Source: Sophora flavescens (Eukaryota > Streptophyta > Magnoliopsida > Fabales > Fabaceae). Taken from it: DNA of 64,000 nucleotides. Within the stretch, counting starts at the first letter, position 1; each line of letters opens with the position of its first letter. Below the pieces are notes generated by a model that saw only the letters and a program-made list of their open reading frames with translations, had not been told where the DNA came from and did not search any database. The DNA is taken from assembly GCA_030762895.1 (NCBI GenBank), contig CM061066.1, positions 119,816,715 through 119,880,714 of the forward strand, read 5' to 3'. A program made the translations under genes and the position numbers. Below, one piece after another: positions 1 through 11,514 of this stretch.

Positions 1-963
1 GATAGGCCATTTAGAAGGTCCAACAAGGACAAGAACTTCAAAGAATCCACCTCAACAGACAAAAGTCCAATTATTTGCTATGAGTGCAAAAAGCCCGGTC
101 ACTTCAAGGCCGAATGTCCTCAACTCAAGAAGGCCCCTTTTAAGAAATTCTTCAAGAAGAAGAAGAAAGGAATGATGGCTACTTGGGAGGATCTGGAGTC
201 AACATCTTCTGATGAAGAAACTGAGGAAGAAGCCAATCTCTGTTTGATGGCCAACATCGAATCGGACTACGATGATGAGATACATCCTGACTATGAGGAA
301 TTACTTGATGCTTATGAGGAGTTGTTGGAGGAATCCAACTGCTTATCTAAAGCCTTCAAATCCCTCAAGAGAAAGTATGTAAAGCTCACCAGTGAGCATA
401 AACAGAAATATCAAGAGTGCGAGAAGCTGGCTAAAGAGAACAGTGAGCTGAAGACTGAAAAGTCTAATGAAGCTAAGATCTCAAGTGAAACATCACCATC
501 TGAAGAAGTTGAAAAACTTCAACAGAAAGTGGAAGAGCTCACTTCTGATCTTGCCAAATTTGTTAATGGTAGAGATAACCCGACTAAGCTACTTGGCTGT
601 TAGAGGCACTCTCTTAACAAAGAAGGTATTGGATATGTCCATCAGACACATCATAAAGTATCAACTAAAGCTTCTACACTATTTGCTAAGTCAACTGTAA
701 CCAAGTCTACACCTGTCTGTAACTTCTGTGGAAAAATTGGACATGTTATGTCTAAGTGTATCCATAGGAAGAGAAGGAAGTCTTCACAGACTCCTAGAAC
801 TAACAGAAAAGGACCCAGAAAAATATGGGTACCTAAAAATCAAATAATTTTTGTTGTAGATGTCCTCAACAAAACAAAGAAAACACCACTGATGGTACCT
901 GGACAGTGGCTGCTCGCATCATATGACAGGAGAAAGGTCTATGTTCCTAGATCTCCAACTTAA
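1..963 (+). pseudogene. gag: copia Gag C-terminal part with two zinc knuckles (broken)
   Basis: One frame runs from base 1 to the stop at 961-963, interrupted by a TAG at 601-603; the sister copy at 52.3-53.6 kb has a Gln codon there. A first CCHC knuckle (CYECKKPGHFKAEC) lies near residues 29-42 of the visible part, followed by a lysine stretch, an acidic segment and a long coiled-coil-like region. A second knuckle (CNFCGKIGHVMSKC) lies at about 718-760. In copia elements Gag forms the virus-like particle and binds genomic RNA through such knuckles. The N-terminal capsid part is outside the window. Confidence 0.8.
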
Positions 964-3946
964 GAAAGGAGGACATGTTGCCTTCGGAGGAAATCAGAAA
1001 AGGGAAAGTCATAGGAATTGGTACTATTGGTGGTAAACCCCCTCTTCCCTCTATATCTAATGTTCTTATGGTTAAAGGATTAAGACACAATTTGCTTAGC
1101 ATAAGTCAATTATGTGATAGTGGTTTTGATGTTTCCTTTACCAAGGATGTATGCATAGTTAAAGACTGTTGTGGCAAAACCCTCTTTTCAGCTAAAAGGC
1201 AACAAAATATTTATAAGATTGAACTGTCTGATCTCTCAGATCAAAGTGTAACATGTCTGATGTCTAAAGAGGATGAGAGATGGTTATGGCATAAAAAACT
1301 AGGACATGCTAGTATGAAACTAATTTTTGAATTAAAAAGGAATAATCTCGTGAGTGGATTGCCTGATATTAGTTTTAAGAAAGATGTCTTGTGTGATGCA
1401 TGTCAGAGAGGTAAGCAGATAAAATCAAGTTTCAAATCTAAAAACCAAGTATCAACCTCTAGACCTCTTGATTTGTTACACATGGATCTGTTTGGACCGA
1501 GTTAATGTTGCCGACTGGTTTGGAAGAAAATATGGATTTGTTATAGTTGATGACTATTCTAGATACACATGGGTACTCTTCCTAACACATAAGGATGAGT
1601 CTTTTAAGGCTTTCTCAGTTTTCTGCAAAAGAGTACAAAATGAGCAGGGTTTCTGTATTTCTACCCTTAGAAGTGATCATGGGGGAGAATTTGAAAATGA
1701 GTAGTATAGACAGTTCTGTGAGGAGAATGGAATCTCTCACAATTTCTCTGCACCTAGAACTCCACAGAAAAATGGAGTGGTTGAGAGAAAGAACAGATCT
1801 CTGCAAGAGATGGATAGATCTATGCTCAATGAAAATAATCTCCCTAAGTACTTCTGGGCAGAAGCTGTAAACACTGGATGCTATGTACAAAACAGAATAC
1901 TTATTAGGCCTTTTCTAAAAAGGACTCCTTATGAATTGTGGAAAGGAAAAAGCCCCAACATATCTTATTTTCATGCTTTTGGATGTGAATGTTTTATTCT
2001 GAATACCAAAGATAATCTTGGAAAATTTGATTATAAGGTAGATAAAGGTATTTTCGTAGGTTATTCTGAAAAGTACAAGGCTTTTAGAGTTTACAATTCA
2101 AGATCTTGTATTATTGAAGAATCTGTTCATATTAAATTCAATGATGGTTTAAAGACTGATAAAGAACTATCAGATCTAGAAGATGATCTTGCAGGTCTTG
2201 ATATAAACAAGCCAGAAAGTCAACAACCAGATCTAACCAAAACAGAACCTGTGCACGAGGTTGAAAGACAAGTGGAGCAGGACCCGGTCAATGAGACAAG
2301 TCAAGATCTTCATGATGATCTCAAAAGGGATTGGAAGTTCAACACTCATCATCCTAAGGATCTTATTATTAGAAATCCTTCTGAAGGAGTAAGAACTAGA
2401 TCCACATTAAGAGAATCAAGCAATGTGGCCTTTATTTCAGTTTTGGAGCCTAAACGCATTGAAGAAGCTCTTGAGGATGAAAGTTGGATTCTTGCTATGC
2501 AAGAAGAACTTAACGATTCACCGAGAAATGATGTCTGGACTCTTGTCTCTAAGCCTAAAAACAAGTCAGTTATTGGAACAAGATGGGTCTTCAGAAACAA
2601 ATTAGATGAAGATGGTAAAGTTGTCAGAAATAAAGCAAGGTTAGTAGCTCAAGGCTATAACCAACAAGAAGGTATTGATTATCTTGAAACCTTTGCACCT
2701 GTAGCTAGAATAGAAGCCATACGCATTTTAATGTCATATCCTGCACAACACCAAATTACCCTATTTCAAATGGATGTAAAAAGTGATTTTCTAAATGGTA
2801 TAATTGAAGAAGAAGTGTATGTTAAACAACCCCCTGGTTTTGAGGATACTGATAAACCAAATCACGTTTTCAAACTTAAAAAGGCATTATATGGTTTGAA
2901 ACAAGCACCTAGAGCGTGGTATGATAGACTTAGTTCTTTTCTCATGCATAATAGTTTTACTAGAGGACAAGTAGACACTACTCTGTTCAAAAAATGCTCT
3001 AAAGAGAACTTTATTATAGTTCAAATATATGTTGATGATATTATTTTTGGAGCAACTAATGAAAAGCTATGCAAGGAATTTTCAAATCTAATGCAAGCTG
3101 AATTTGAGATGAGCATGATGAGAGAATTGAAGTTCTTCCTTGGATTACAAATCAAGCAGACAAGTGATGGAATTTACGTTCATCAACAAAAATATACCAA
3201 GGAGATACTCAAGAAATACAAAATGGAAAATGCAAAGCTCATGAAAACCCCTATGCAACCCAATGCAAAACTAAGCAAAGATGATGAAGGTAAAAAGGTA
3301 GATCAAACTGTCTCTGAGAGGTATGATTGGCTCTCTCTTGTACTTAACTTCAAGCGGCACGACATTCAATTTAGTGTACGTATGTGTGCTAGATTCCAAT
3401 GTGATCCTAGAGAATCTCATCTTAAGGCTGTAAAAAGAATATTTAGATATTTGCTTGGAACTACTAATTTTGGTTTGCTTGTATTTAAGATCAAAAGAAT
3501 ACAGATTAGTAGGATATTGTGATGCTGATTTTCTTTGGAGACAGAATAGAAAGAAAAAGCACCAGTGGAGGTTGTCACTTCATTGGAGCAAGTTTAGTCT
3601 CATATGGTCAAGTAAAATACAGACAACCATTGCCTTGTCTCTGCTTTGAACGAGAATACATCTCTGTTGCTAGTTCTTTGCTCTCAACTCTTATGGGTAA
3701 AACATCAACTTGAGGATTACTCTATTTATGAACATAACATATCTGTATGGTGTGATAATTCCAGTGCTATGTGCTTAACTAAAAATCCAATTCAGCATTC
3801 TAAGGCTAAGCATATTGAAATCAAACATCATTTCATTAGGGATTATGTTCAAAAGGCATCTTTGATATTAAGTTTGTTAAAGCGAAAATCAATGGGCTGA
3901 TATTTTCACTAAACCCCTCATGAGAAGAAAGGTTTTTATTTATTAG
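860..3946 (+). pseudogene. pol: copia Pol: protease-integrase-RT-RNase H (broken)
   Basis: The protease motif (YLDSGCS) is read in frame 2 near 897. A one-base shift near 1003 leads to 975-1505, which carries the GAG-pre-integrase segment (WHKKLGHAS, then CDACQRGK). Integrase core follows in frame 1 with SDHGGEF, a stop at 1702-1704, then EENGI and VERKNRSLQ. RT is in 1777-3522 with YVDDIIFG near 3030 and KALYGLKQAPRAWY. RNase H is split over three frames (GYCDADF; CDNSSAMCLT; HIEIKHHFIRD) and ends at the TAG at 3944-3946. At least four breaks make it inactive. One visible change is DVKSDFLNG where the sister copy has DVKSAFLNG. Confidence 0.85.
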
Positions 3947-4163
3947 AGATAATCTAAACATGCATTACATTGTTGAATGACATGTCTGAATGTTAAGCTG
4001 TCTGTGATAAATCTGTCATTACTCCTATATACATGTTCCTTCAACTAAGCATTAGTTCAGGGGGAGTAATGATACAATAGTTTAAGTGGAGTATGTCTAA
4101 CCCTTTTTGATAAAACACATAAATAAAACTTGATAACCCTTTTTGATGATGACAAAAGGGAGA

Positions 4164-4341
4164 GAAAGGGAGAAATGAATAGGGAGAATAGTGGGAGAAA
4201 TAGAATGGGAGAATGAATATGATATGACCTGTTCACTTAAGAAAATTTCAACGAAAGGGAGAAATGAATAGGGAGAATGGTGGGAGAAATAGAATGGGAG
4301 AATGAATATGATATGACCTGTTCACTTAAGAAAATTTCAAC
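4164..4341 (+). repeat. 89 bp tandem duplication upstream of the 3' LTR
   Basis: Two 89 bp units (4164-4252 and 4253-4341) start with gaaagggagaaatgaatagg and end with aaaatttcaac. They differ at only about one position. The unit is purine-rich and lies between the end of pol and the polypurine tract. The corresponding region of the complete sister element (48.9-49.1 kb, minus strand) has only one copy. Confidence 0.85.
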
Positions 4342-4415
4342 TTTGTCTATATATGCTATTTTCTTTGTTGATATTTTCTGAGGTTCATTAAATCATCTCA
4401 ATGTTTGTCATCATC

Positions 4416-4429
4416 AAAAAGGGGGAGAT
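4416..4429 (+). other. polypurine tract of SIRE-type copy 1
   Basis: aaaaagggggagat directly precedes the LTR start TGTTAAGTC. This is the expected plus-strand primer of an LTR retrotransposon. The same tract occurs, reverse-complemented, next to the left LTR of the complete copy at 48823. Confidence 0.8.
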
Positions 4430-4559
4430 TGTTAAGTCTCTAAAATGTTTGATATGCATTTCCCTAAGTTTTGATGAAAACTAAACATTGGTTAATGATT
4501 TAATTAACCTTCATATTGGTTGCTAACCTATCTATTGAGTGTGCAGATTAAGAAATAGA

Positions 4560-5152
4560 ATCAGACGTCCAACAAAGTGAAACAAGCAGACGTCCAACAA
4601 AGTGTAACAAGCAGACGTCCAACACTGTAGTGTTTGTAGCGCACATCCAAAACACAAGAGAAAGAAACCCGCGTCCAATAAAAATATCAGAAGGTCGCGT
4701 CCACCAAAAAGTATCAGAAGGCCGCGTCTACTAAAAACAACAGAAGGTCGCGTCTACTCAAAGTATCAGAAAAACCCGTCCAGTGAGGTATCAAAATTAT
4801 CCGTCCAATGACGTGGCACTTGGAGCGCGTCCATCAAAATATCAGAAAAGACCGTCCAGTGAGGTATCAGAAAGGTCCGTCCAATGACGTGGCAGATGGA
4901 GCTCTTCCATTAACGAATCAGATGGAGCTCGTCCATTAAGGAATCAGATGGAGCTCGTCCATTAAGGAATCACTTTGAGCTCGTCCAATAAAGGTCAGAA
5001 TGTTTCCATCCACCAGAGTAACTGAGACTCTCGTCCACCAGACTAACAGAGGCTCTCGTCCACTGAAGGTGGCAGAAGTGCTCGTCCACTGAAGGTGGCA
5101 GAAGTGCTCGTCCACTAAAGGTGAGAAGCGCTCGTCCACTAGTCTTTGGACT
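4560..5152 (+). repeat. degenerate tandem array of CGTCCA-containing units in the LTR
   Basis: About 25 units of 20-30 bp, each centred on CGTCC(A/T) with spacers such as tatcagaa or ggtggcagaagtgct. Two units contain TGACGTGGCA (4809-4818 and 4885-4894), a match to the plant bZIP C/G-box ACGT core. The array lies in the 5' half of the LTR, where U3 regulatory sequence is expected. Shorter versions occur, reverse-complemented, at about 48.34-48.69 kb and 55.25-55.62 kb. Confidence 0.75.
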
Positions 5153-5937
5153 TGCTGAGTCCTTTATATGGAGCTCGTCTACTAGCCCGAATGAAAACTC
5201 AAATGACTAGATAGACGTGATTATTTTCAAGATGGAAGCACTTATCTTATGATCGCGATTTCTTTAAGGATTATCAGAATCTTGGTTCAAGAACCAGAAA
5301 GAGACTTGAAGCCTTCTCTCCTACTCAGTTTCACGATTATCAAGAAAAGTCAGAAGCTAATCTCTCAAGCAACCTTGGATAATCAGAACCAAAGACCAGT
5401 TAAAGAATGCTTCCAACGTGCTTTATTCCCTAGTACCTCTGGTCCTTACACAAAAAGGGAAGTGTACTCAGCAAAGTACAAAAAGCTCTCTTCTCAACTT
5501 TGATATGGCTGTAGCACGATGAATAAATCCATGATCCTTCATGTTAGAATACAACCAACGACTCTATTGCATTAATGGCTGTCCAAAACGACTCTATTGC
5601 ATCAATGACTACTCGGAACGACTCTATTGCAATTAATGAAGTTCTGCTTGAAGCCAACATTTGAGAGGATGTCTCTAACGGATCCTAAATGCTTGAAGAC
5701 CATAAATACAGAAGCCATTGAAGATGAAGAAAGAGAATACACATTGCATTAAAAACGCCATTACTCTGAGCATTTATTTCTTCATTCTTTTATTCTTTAT
5801 TCTTTATTCTTCAATCATTTTGAAGTTATTACGCAGACTTTCCTGAGCCTTACATTTAAACCACTCTGAGTGTTAGTGAAATATCTGCCTGTGAGAAATT
5901 GTATTTATTACAAACCAAATCTCTCAAACAAACCTAA

Positions 5938-6057
5938 GTGAGCCTGAAGAGGCTAGGTGTGAAAACAATACCTGTCTTGAGCCTGAAGAGGCTAGGTGTG
6001 AAAACAATACTTGTCTTGAGCCTGAAGAGGCTAGGTGTGCAAATAATACTTGAGTCT
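5938..6057 (+). repeat. 39 bp tandem triplicate in the LTR
   Basis: Three head-to-tail units beginning gagcctgaagaggctaggtg, the first two nearly identical and the third diverged. The same block, reverse-complemented, occurs with two to four units in the other LTRs of this family near 38.0, 47.6 and 54.5 kb. Confidence 0.8.
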
Positions 6058-6356
6058 GTAACCTTATCAGTTTTAGCGGATAAATCTTGGTGCTGCCAAG
6101 GACTGGACGTAGCTCTTTGATTTGAAGAATGAACCAGGATAAATCACCGTGTCAATCTCTCTTCCCTTAAACTCTTTAATTGCTTTGGTTTTTCTTGCAT
6201 CTGTCAAGTGGTGTGTGTGCAATAGTCACCCGTCCATTCTGTATTCTTCCACTCGTCCAAAGCTAGCTTTCTGTTTGCGAAAAGATTTCAGCTTTGCTTA
6301 AATTCTGATAAACACAATTCAACCCCCCCTTCTCGTGTTTATAATTGTCTATTTCA

Positions 6357-8640
6357 AATCTTTGGACATATGCAATCACACATTCCACACACATCATCAA
6401 CAGACTTTCTTCACCCTTGTTACAGAACAAATCACCCTATGCAATACTTCACAATCAACCACCTTTACTTATACATCTTAAAGTATTTGGTTCCTTGGCA
6501 TATGCTAACACTCTTCAACATAACAGAACCAAGTTTTCCTCCCGAGCCACTAAAGTGTTTTCCTTGAATATAAAGAAGGAACAAAGGGTTACATTTTGTA
6601 CAATATGCATACTCATCAAATATTTGTTTCTAGAAATGTGATCTTTTTTGAAAATCATTTTCCCTTTCACACTATTTCTCCAAGCTCCAATACTGATATT
6701 ACATCTAATACTCCCCTACCTTATTCTCTCAATGATCATCTCACTGAAAATCTTCAACCACTTACACAGCCACCACCCCTCAATGCTTCCCCACACCATT
6801 TTCCCCTTCCCACTAATCCATTCCCTTCCCCACCACATCACCCTCACTTATCACCATCTCTGCAACCTTCCCCACCATCACTTCAGCCACCTTCCTCATC
6901 ACCATCTCAACAAATTCCCTCATCACAGTAGTCACCTCCTTCATTTGTGCAGAGACATTCTTCTCTGATCAGACAGAGGCCTTCATATCTCCAAGATTAC
7001 CACTGCAATCTTGCAATTGATTCAAGCACCAATTGTATCTCAGGTACAAGTACCAACCCTTCCTCTTCTCCCTCTCCCCTCTACCCCATCTCTTCTGTCA
7101 TTTCATATGATCACTGTTCACCCACCTACAAATCATTTTGCTTGAATGTCTCGATCATCCCTGAACCTACATCATATTCCCAAGCATCCATATTAGATTG
7201 CTGGCAGAAAGCTATGACTGCTGAGATTACTGCTTTGGAACAGAATCACACTTGGACCTTGGTTGATTTGCCTCCTGGCAAGCATCCCATAGGCTGCAAA
7301 TGGGTCTACAAAGTAAAATACCATGCAGATGGTACTATTGAGAGATACCAAGCCCGCCTAGTAGCCAAAGGCTGCACTCGATTGGAGGGAGTTGACTTCT
7401 TTGATACCTTTTCCCCCGTAGCTAAACTCACTACTGTTAAAATCCTTTTGGCCATTGCTGCAGCAAGGAACTGGTACTTAGACAGCTTGATGTCAACAAT
7501 GCATTTTTGCATGGTGACTTACATGAAGAGGTTTATATGAAGCTTCCTCCTGGAATGCATTCCTCTAATCTCAATCAAGTGTGTAAGTTACAAAACTCTC
7601 TCTATGGGCTTAAACAAGCCAGTAGACAGTGGTATTCTAAGCTCTCCAGTGCTCTTCTTTCATTGAATTATGTGCAATCAACTGCTGACTACTCACTGTT
7701 CACCAAACAACAAGGCTCCTCCTTTACAGCAATTTTGGTGTATGTAGATGATTTGGTTCTTGCAGGGACTGATCTTTCTGAGATACATTTTGTCAAACAA
7801 TACTTGGATGATCAGTTCAAGATAAAGGACTTAGGACAGCTTCGTTTCTTCCTTGGGTTTGAAGTCTCTAGATCTAGTTCCAACCTAGTTATCAACCAGA
7901 GAAAATATGCCTTAGAGCTGCTGTCAGATGCTGGATTTCTGGCTTCCAAACTTGCTAATACTCCCATGAATCCTTCTCCAAAGCCCTCTCAAGATGCCAC
8001 CACTCCATATTCTGATGAATCATCCTATAGACAGCTCATTGGGAGACTACTCTATCTCACTAATACTCGGCCAGACATATGTTTTGCAGTCCAGCAACTT
8101 AGTCAATACGTGGCCAAACCTCTCCAACAACACCATCAAGCAGCAACTCACATACTCAGATACCTCAAGTCCTGTCCTGCTAAAGGCCTAGTCTTCACTG
8201 CTCAATCTGACCTCAAACTCGGTGCCTTTACTGACTCGGATTGGGCTTAAAGCCTTGAAATCAGAAAATCAGTTACAAGCTTTTGCATATTTCTCGAGCC
8301 CTCCTTGGTTGCTTGGAAGTCTAAGAAACAAACCACAGTGTCTCGATCTTCATCTGAAGTTGAATATCGAGCCTTGGCAGCAGTGACATGTGAAATTCAG
8401 TGGCTATCTTACTTATTGAAGGACCTTCAAGTACCTCTCACCACTCCAACTTCTCTGCACTGTGACAATCAATCTGCGATTTAACTTGCTTACAATCCTA
8501 CCTTTCACGAGCGCACCAAACATATCGAGATTGATTGCCATATTATTCGAGAGAAAATCAATTATGATCTGATTCACTTACTACCCGCATCATCATCCAA
8601 TCAATGGGTTCAAAAATCATTTCCAACTAACACCCTTCAA
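6357..8640 (+). pseudogene. pol: copia Pol C-terminal half (integrase tail, RT, RNase H), broken
   Basis: Segments in order: integrase tail (PYAILHNQPP, LKVFGSLAYA) to about 6570; a His/Pro/Ser-rich linker at 6596-6931 with a TAG at 6929-6931; RT from about 7200 (GCKWVYKVKYHADG, ARLVAKG, DTFSPVAKLTT); a frame change near 7480; then 7507-8250 with NSLYGLKQASRQWY, YVDDLVLAG near 7740-7766 and PDICFAVQQLSQY. RNase H continues past a TAA at 8248-8250 with VSRSSSEVEYRAL and SLHCDNQSAI, then another stop near 8482. Proteins of this kind copy and integrate the element; this copy is dead. Confidence 0.8.
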
Positions 8641-8668
8641 TGCATCCTTTGGCGTAAGTGCTTCCTCC
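6357..8668 (+). mobile_element. second copia element, 3' half, interrupted by the SIRE insertion
   Basis: Directly right of the SIRE LTR an integrase C-terminal segment begins in mid-protein (NLWTYAITHSTHIINRL), so the SIRE element inserted into this element's integrase. The rest, with the 5' half of this element, must lie left of the window. Integrase tail, proline-rich linker, RT and RNase H follow. I could not find a convincing 3' LTR, so the right end is uncertain (8.65-9.0 kb). The RT is clearly different from the SIRE type. Confidence 0.75.
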
Positions 8669-9243
8669 ACAAAAGTGATTATTCTAAAATGCTTGAAAAG
8701 TCATACTGTTTGTTGTTTTCTTTTTGGTTTCCTGAAATTTTTTGGTTGGGGTGTGTCAAACTTTATACCATTTAACACTTTGGGGCTACAAACTAAAGTG
8801 TCCCTTGTATATGGGTTGAGTATTCTCGGTAGTCCATCTCAACATACCTTTGTTTATAAAAAAATACAAAAAAGAGGCTACACGAGCAACAACATGATAC
8901 TTCTAAAATCGGCGTTAAAGAACACTCTATCGAAGATTGGAGGTACAGTGACTGTGTTTGCAAAAAAAGACTCTTAAAATAAAGCGCATCCCCCGTTCCT
9001 CACATCGGCCTAGACACAAAGCCTTTCAAATCAGACCCTCTCGGCTATCCAACATGTCTAATGCTCAAGATTTGTTATTTGTGAACATCATCGATTCTTT
9101 TGTTTAATTTGCTATTTCTTGTTTTAGATTCTAATGGCTTCATCAGATTATCTTGAAGACTAGAACATAATTAAGGATAGTTAATGATTTTATGTTGCTT
9201 CACTGGTTAATATTAATTAATCAATGTTGATTGAAGTTTGTTG
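8669..9243. other. unassigned stretch between copia remnant and MULE-type MITE
   Basis: It may hold the decayed 3' end and LTR of the copia element, but no second LTR copy is available for comparison. An open frame at 8675-8977 (100 codons) shows no domain I recognise and ends in a lysine-rich segment; I do not call it a gene. Confidence 0.3.
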
Positions 9244-9253
9244 GTTTTTAGAT

Positions 9254-10171
9254 GAGCTGTGCTAATTTGACATATAATTTACGACATCATACGCGACATC
9301 ATGCTACTGTAGTGTTACTGTAGCATCATTTTTTTTTATTTAAATTTTGATTTTTTTAAAAAAATAAAAATTTTATTTCTTAAAAAAACTCATTCACCGG
9401 ATAATGAACTGAATTCACCAGATATTTGTATATGATTCACCAGATATTTGCACATACTTAACCAAAAAATTTATTTCTCAGATATTTACACATACTTAAT
9501 CAAAAACTTTATTTATAAAAAAAAAACACATTCATCAGATAATGAACTGGATTCACCAGATATTTGTACATATTTAACCAAAAAAATTATTTTTCAAAAA
9601 AACTCATTCACCAGATATTTACACATATTTAACCAAAAAAATTATTTATAAAAAAAAACACATTCACCAGATAATGAACTGAATTCACCAGATATTTATA
9701 CCTGATTCACCATATATTTGCACATACTTAACCAAAAAATTTATTGTTCAAAAAAACCTATTCACCAGATAATGAACTGAATTCATTAGATGTTTATATC
9801 GGATTCACCATATATTTGCACATACTTAACCAAAAAAATTATTTCTCAAAAAAACTCATTCACCAGATAATGAACTGAATTCACCAGATATTTATACCGG
9901 ATTCACCATATATTTGCACATACTTAACCAAAAAAAATATTTCTAAAAAAAACTCATTCATCAGATAATGAACTGAATTCACCAGATATTTGTACCCGAT
10001 TCATCAGATATTTACACATACTTAATCAAACAAATTATTTATAAAAAAAAATTAAATTTTTTTTATTTAAAAAAGACCCGCTACAGTGTCGCATAGTACA
10101 GGTACAGTGCCATGCATGCGGCACATACGATGTCGCCGTGTTGACAAGAATTGTGTCAAATTAGCATTTGT
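9254..10171. mobile_element. Mutator-like MITE (918 bp) with 10 bp target duplication
   Basis: The direct repeat gtttttagat flanks the element at 9244-9253 and 10172-10181. Its ends form an imperfect inverted repeat of about 50 bp: tgctaatttgaca and cgacatc occur on the left and, reverse-complemented, on the right. A 9-10 bp target duplication with long inverted repeats is characteristic of Mutator-like elements. There is no transposase frame, so it is non-autonomous. The interior is an AT-rich tandem repeat flanked by ctactgtag / ctacagtgt motifs. Confidence 0.75.
9380..10045. repeat. 98 bp tandem repeat inside the MULE-type MITE
   Basis: Six copies of a unit containing ttcaccagataatgaactga start near 9391, 9530, 9661, 9760, 9858 and 9956. 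The last three intervals are 98-99 bp and the first two 130-138 bp, as if sub-blocks were duplicated. Within a unit, attcacca(g/t)atattt recurs two or three times, so there is also a shorter sub-period. Confidence 0.8.
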
Positions 10172-10181
10172 GTTTTTAGAT

Positions 10182-10844
10182 TAATTAGTATCTTGTAAAA
10201 AAATCTAATATTTTTAAGATATATAATCTTCTGAAGATTAGATTGTAAATAAAGGAGGCGATAGGTGTAGTTAATTTTCTGTTAGCGCAGTAATGAATGT
10301 TTTTCCCCATTCTCGCTGGGTAATGTTATTCAATACTACATTCAATTTGGTAATTAGTTTTCAAATCAGTTCATCTATGATATTTTTTGAAGTTTTGGGA
10401 AGGGAAAGTTGATCAATTTCAAGATTAAGGCATACTATTTCCAGATTAGCTGATTGAACTGAAGTCAGTTTATTTGACGCACTATAACCATGAATTTGTT
10501 GTATTGTTCTGCCAATGTATCCACTATACAGTTTATGTTAAAATTTCATAGCTTTCAGAAAAAAGTTAAAATTTCATGTTTTTGTAAAAATAAATAAATA
10601 ATAACTTTTAATCTTTCTCGGAGTTATAGAGATGTCTTGTCATGTTGGAATATCTAAAAAATATCTCACCAAATTTAATTGTACTGTAAAATACTTTAAA
10701 ATATCTTAGAAATTTTTTTGTTTATTATTTTTAGATTTGTTTTCTTATTTAATTAGATTAGGATTCTATTATTAATATAAATAAAGAGTATATTTAATTA
10801 GGATTTTAAAAAATTACTTTGTGATGAAAAAGTTGTGTGTTAAT
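10182..10844. other. AT-rich intergenic sequence, nothing recognised
   Basis: Very AT-rich, with no long open frame, no inverted repeat pair and no recognisable gene remnant seen. Confidence 0.4.
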
Positions 10845-10847
10845 AAG

Positions 10848-11158
10848 AACATCTTCCATGATAGTTGCTTAGGGCCTGCTTAACAAAAAAAATAGTATTT
10901 TATTGTGTCACGTATGATTTTGGGTTGTTTAAAATTGGAGAGGGTTGCTTATATAAGCAACCATTGCTTATAAGTTGCTTAACATTTGTGTGTAAATATA
11001 TGAGAGAGAATATGAAATATTGAAGAAAGAGGGGGAATATTTGTGAGTTAAGATAGAAAATTTCATTGAAATGGAAATTATTTGGATTACTTAAAATTGA
11101 GGTGACCCACTTAAAAAAATAAAGTGAGTTGCTTATACGAAGAGTATTGAAGATGCTC
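10848..11158. mobile_element. Tourist-like (PIF/Harbinger) MITE, 311 bp
   Basis: The left end GAACATCTTCCATGATAG and the reverse complement of the right end GAGCATCTTCAATACTCT form terminal inverted repeats, and both sides are flanked by TAA (10845-10847 and 11159-11161). TTA/TAA three-base duplications with GAGCATCTCCA-like ends are typical of Tourist MITEs. It contains a nested palindrome (gttgcttatataagcaac) and has no coding capacity. Confidence 0.7.
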
Positions 11159-11161
11159 TAA

Positions 11162-11496
11162 TAAGTCTTATGATATTTTAAAGACTGTGTTCAAGTTAAA
11201 TGATATTTAATCAAGACTTTAAAGAAATAACAAAAAGTCCGGTGGTGTCCTTCAAAATTATAATGTAAACCCAAATCCTAATTTGATGGATAATATTAAA
11301 GATTATCTAGTACTCACATCAACATGACAACATAGAAGTTGTGGAGGTGAATGAATTTTTGTTGTCGCTGACTCCGGGTGAGAAAAATGAATGTCTTAGG
11401 TCTGATTCTATATGCAAAGCTAATCATGAACACGTTGTTATTGATGTTGAATAGTTTATTGTTGAGTTACTGTGAAATTAAGCGTTGAGGTCTTCG
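11162..11496. other. unassigned sequence, possibly gene- or LINE-derived
   Basis: Less AT-rich than its surroundings from 11340, with short frames but no domain I can name. It may be the upstream part of the RNase H-like remnant that continues at 11742. Confidence 0.25.
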
Positions 11497-11514
11497 TTAC
11501 CATAGGTTAGTATT

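Larger units (their letters stand above)
1..6356 (+). mobile_element. SIRE/Maximus-type Ty1-copia retrotransposon, 3' part
   Basis: The window opens inside gag. Gag, protease, integrase, reverse transcriptase and RNase H follow in copia order, then a purine tract and a 1.9 kb LTR. The 5' LTR and start of gag lie to the left. The element is about 95% of the design of the complete minus-strand copy at 47206-55752, from the same family. It sits inside another copia element: the LTR ends at 6356 and the next bases (aatct, probable target duplication) resume that element's integrase. Several stops and frameshifts make it non-coding now. The SIRE/Maximus assignment rests on long LTRs, Met primer site in the sister copy and RT motifs; confident for copia, moderate for clade. 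Confidence 0.85.
4430..6356 (+). repeat. 3' LTR of SIRE-type copia copy 1
   Basis: The LTR starts TGTTAAGTCTC after the purine tract and ends TTGTCTATTTCA, a TG...CA pair. It is 1927 bp, against 1617 and 1639 bp for the LTRs of the complete copy; most of the difference lies in the internal CGTCCA array. It also has a 39 bp triplicated block near 5.94-6.06 kb. Apparent ORFs at 4936-5139 and 5249-5503 are not supported as genes. Confidence 0.85.

Noticed and set aside
8675..8977. Possible 100-codon host gene after the copia remnant
   Set aside because: No domain or codon pattern supports it, and it may include the decayed copia 3' end.
9380..10045. Regularly spaced repeats resembling a CRISPR array
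   Set aside because: Units are contiguous, AT-rich and diverged, without unique spacers, inside a plant MITE.
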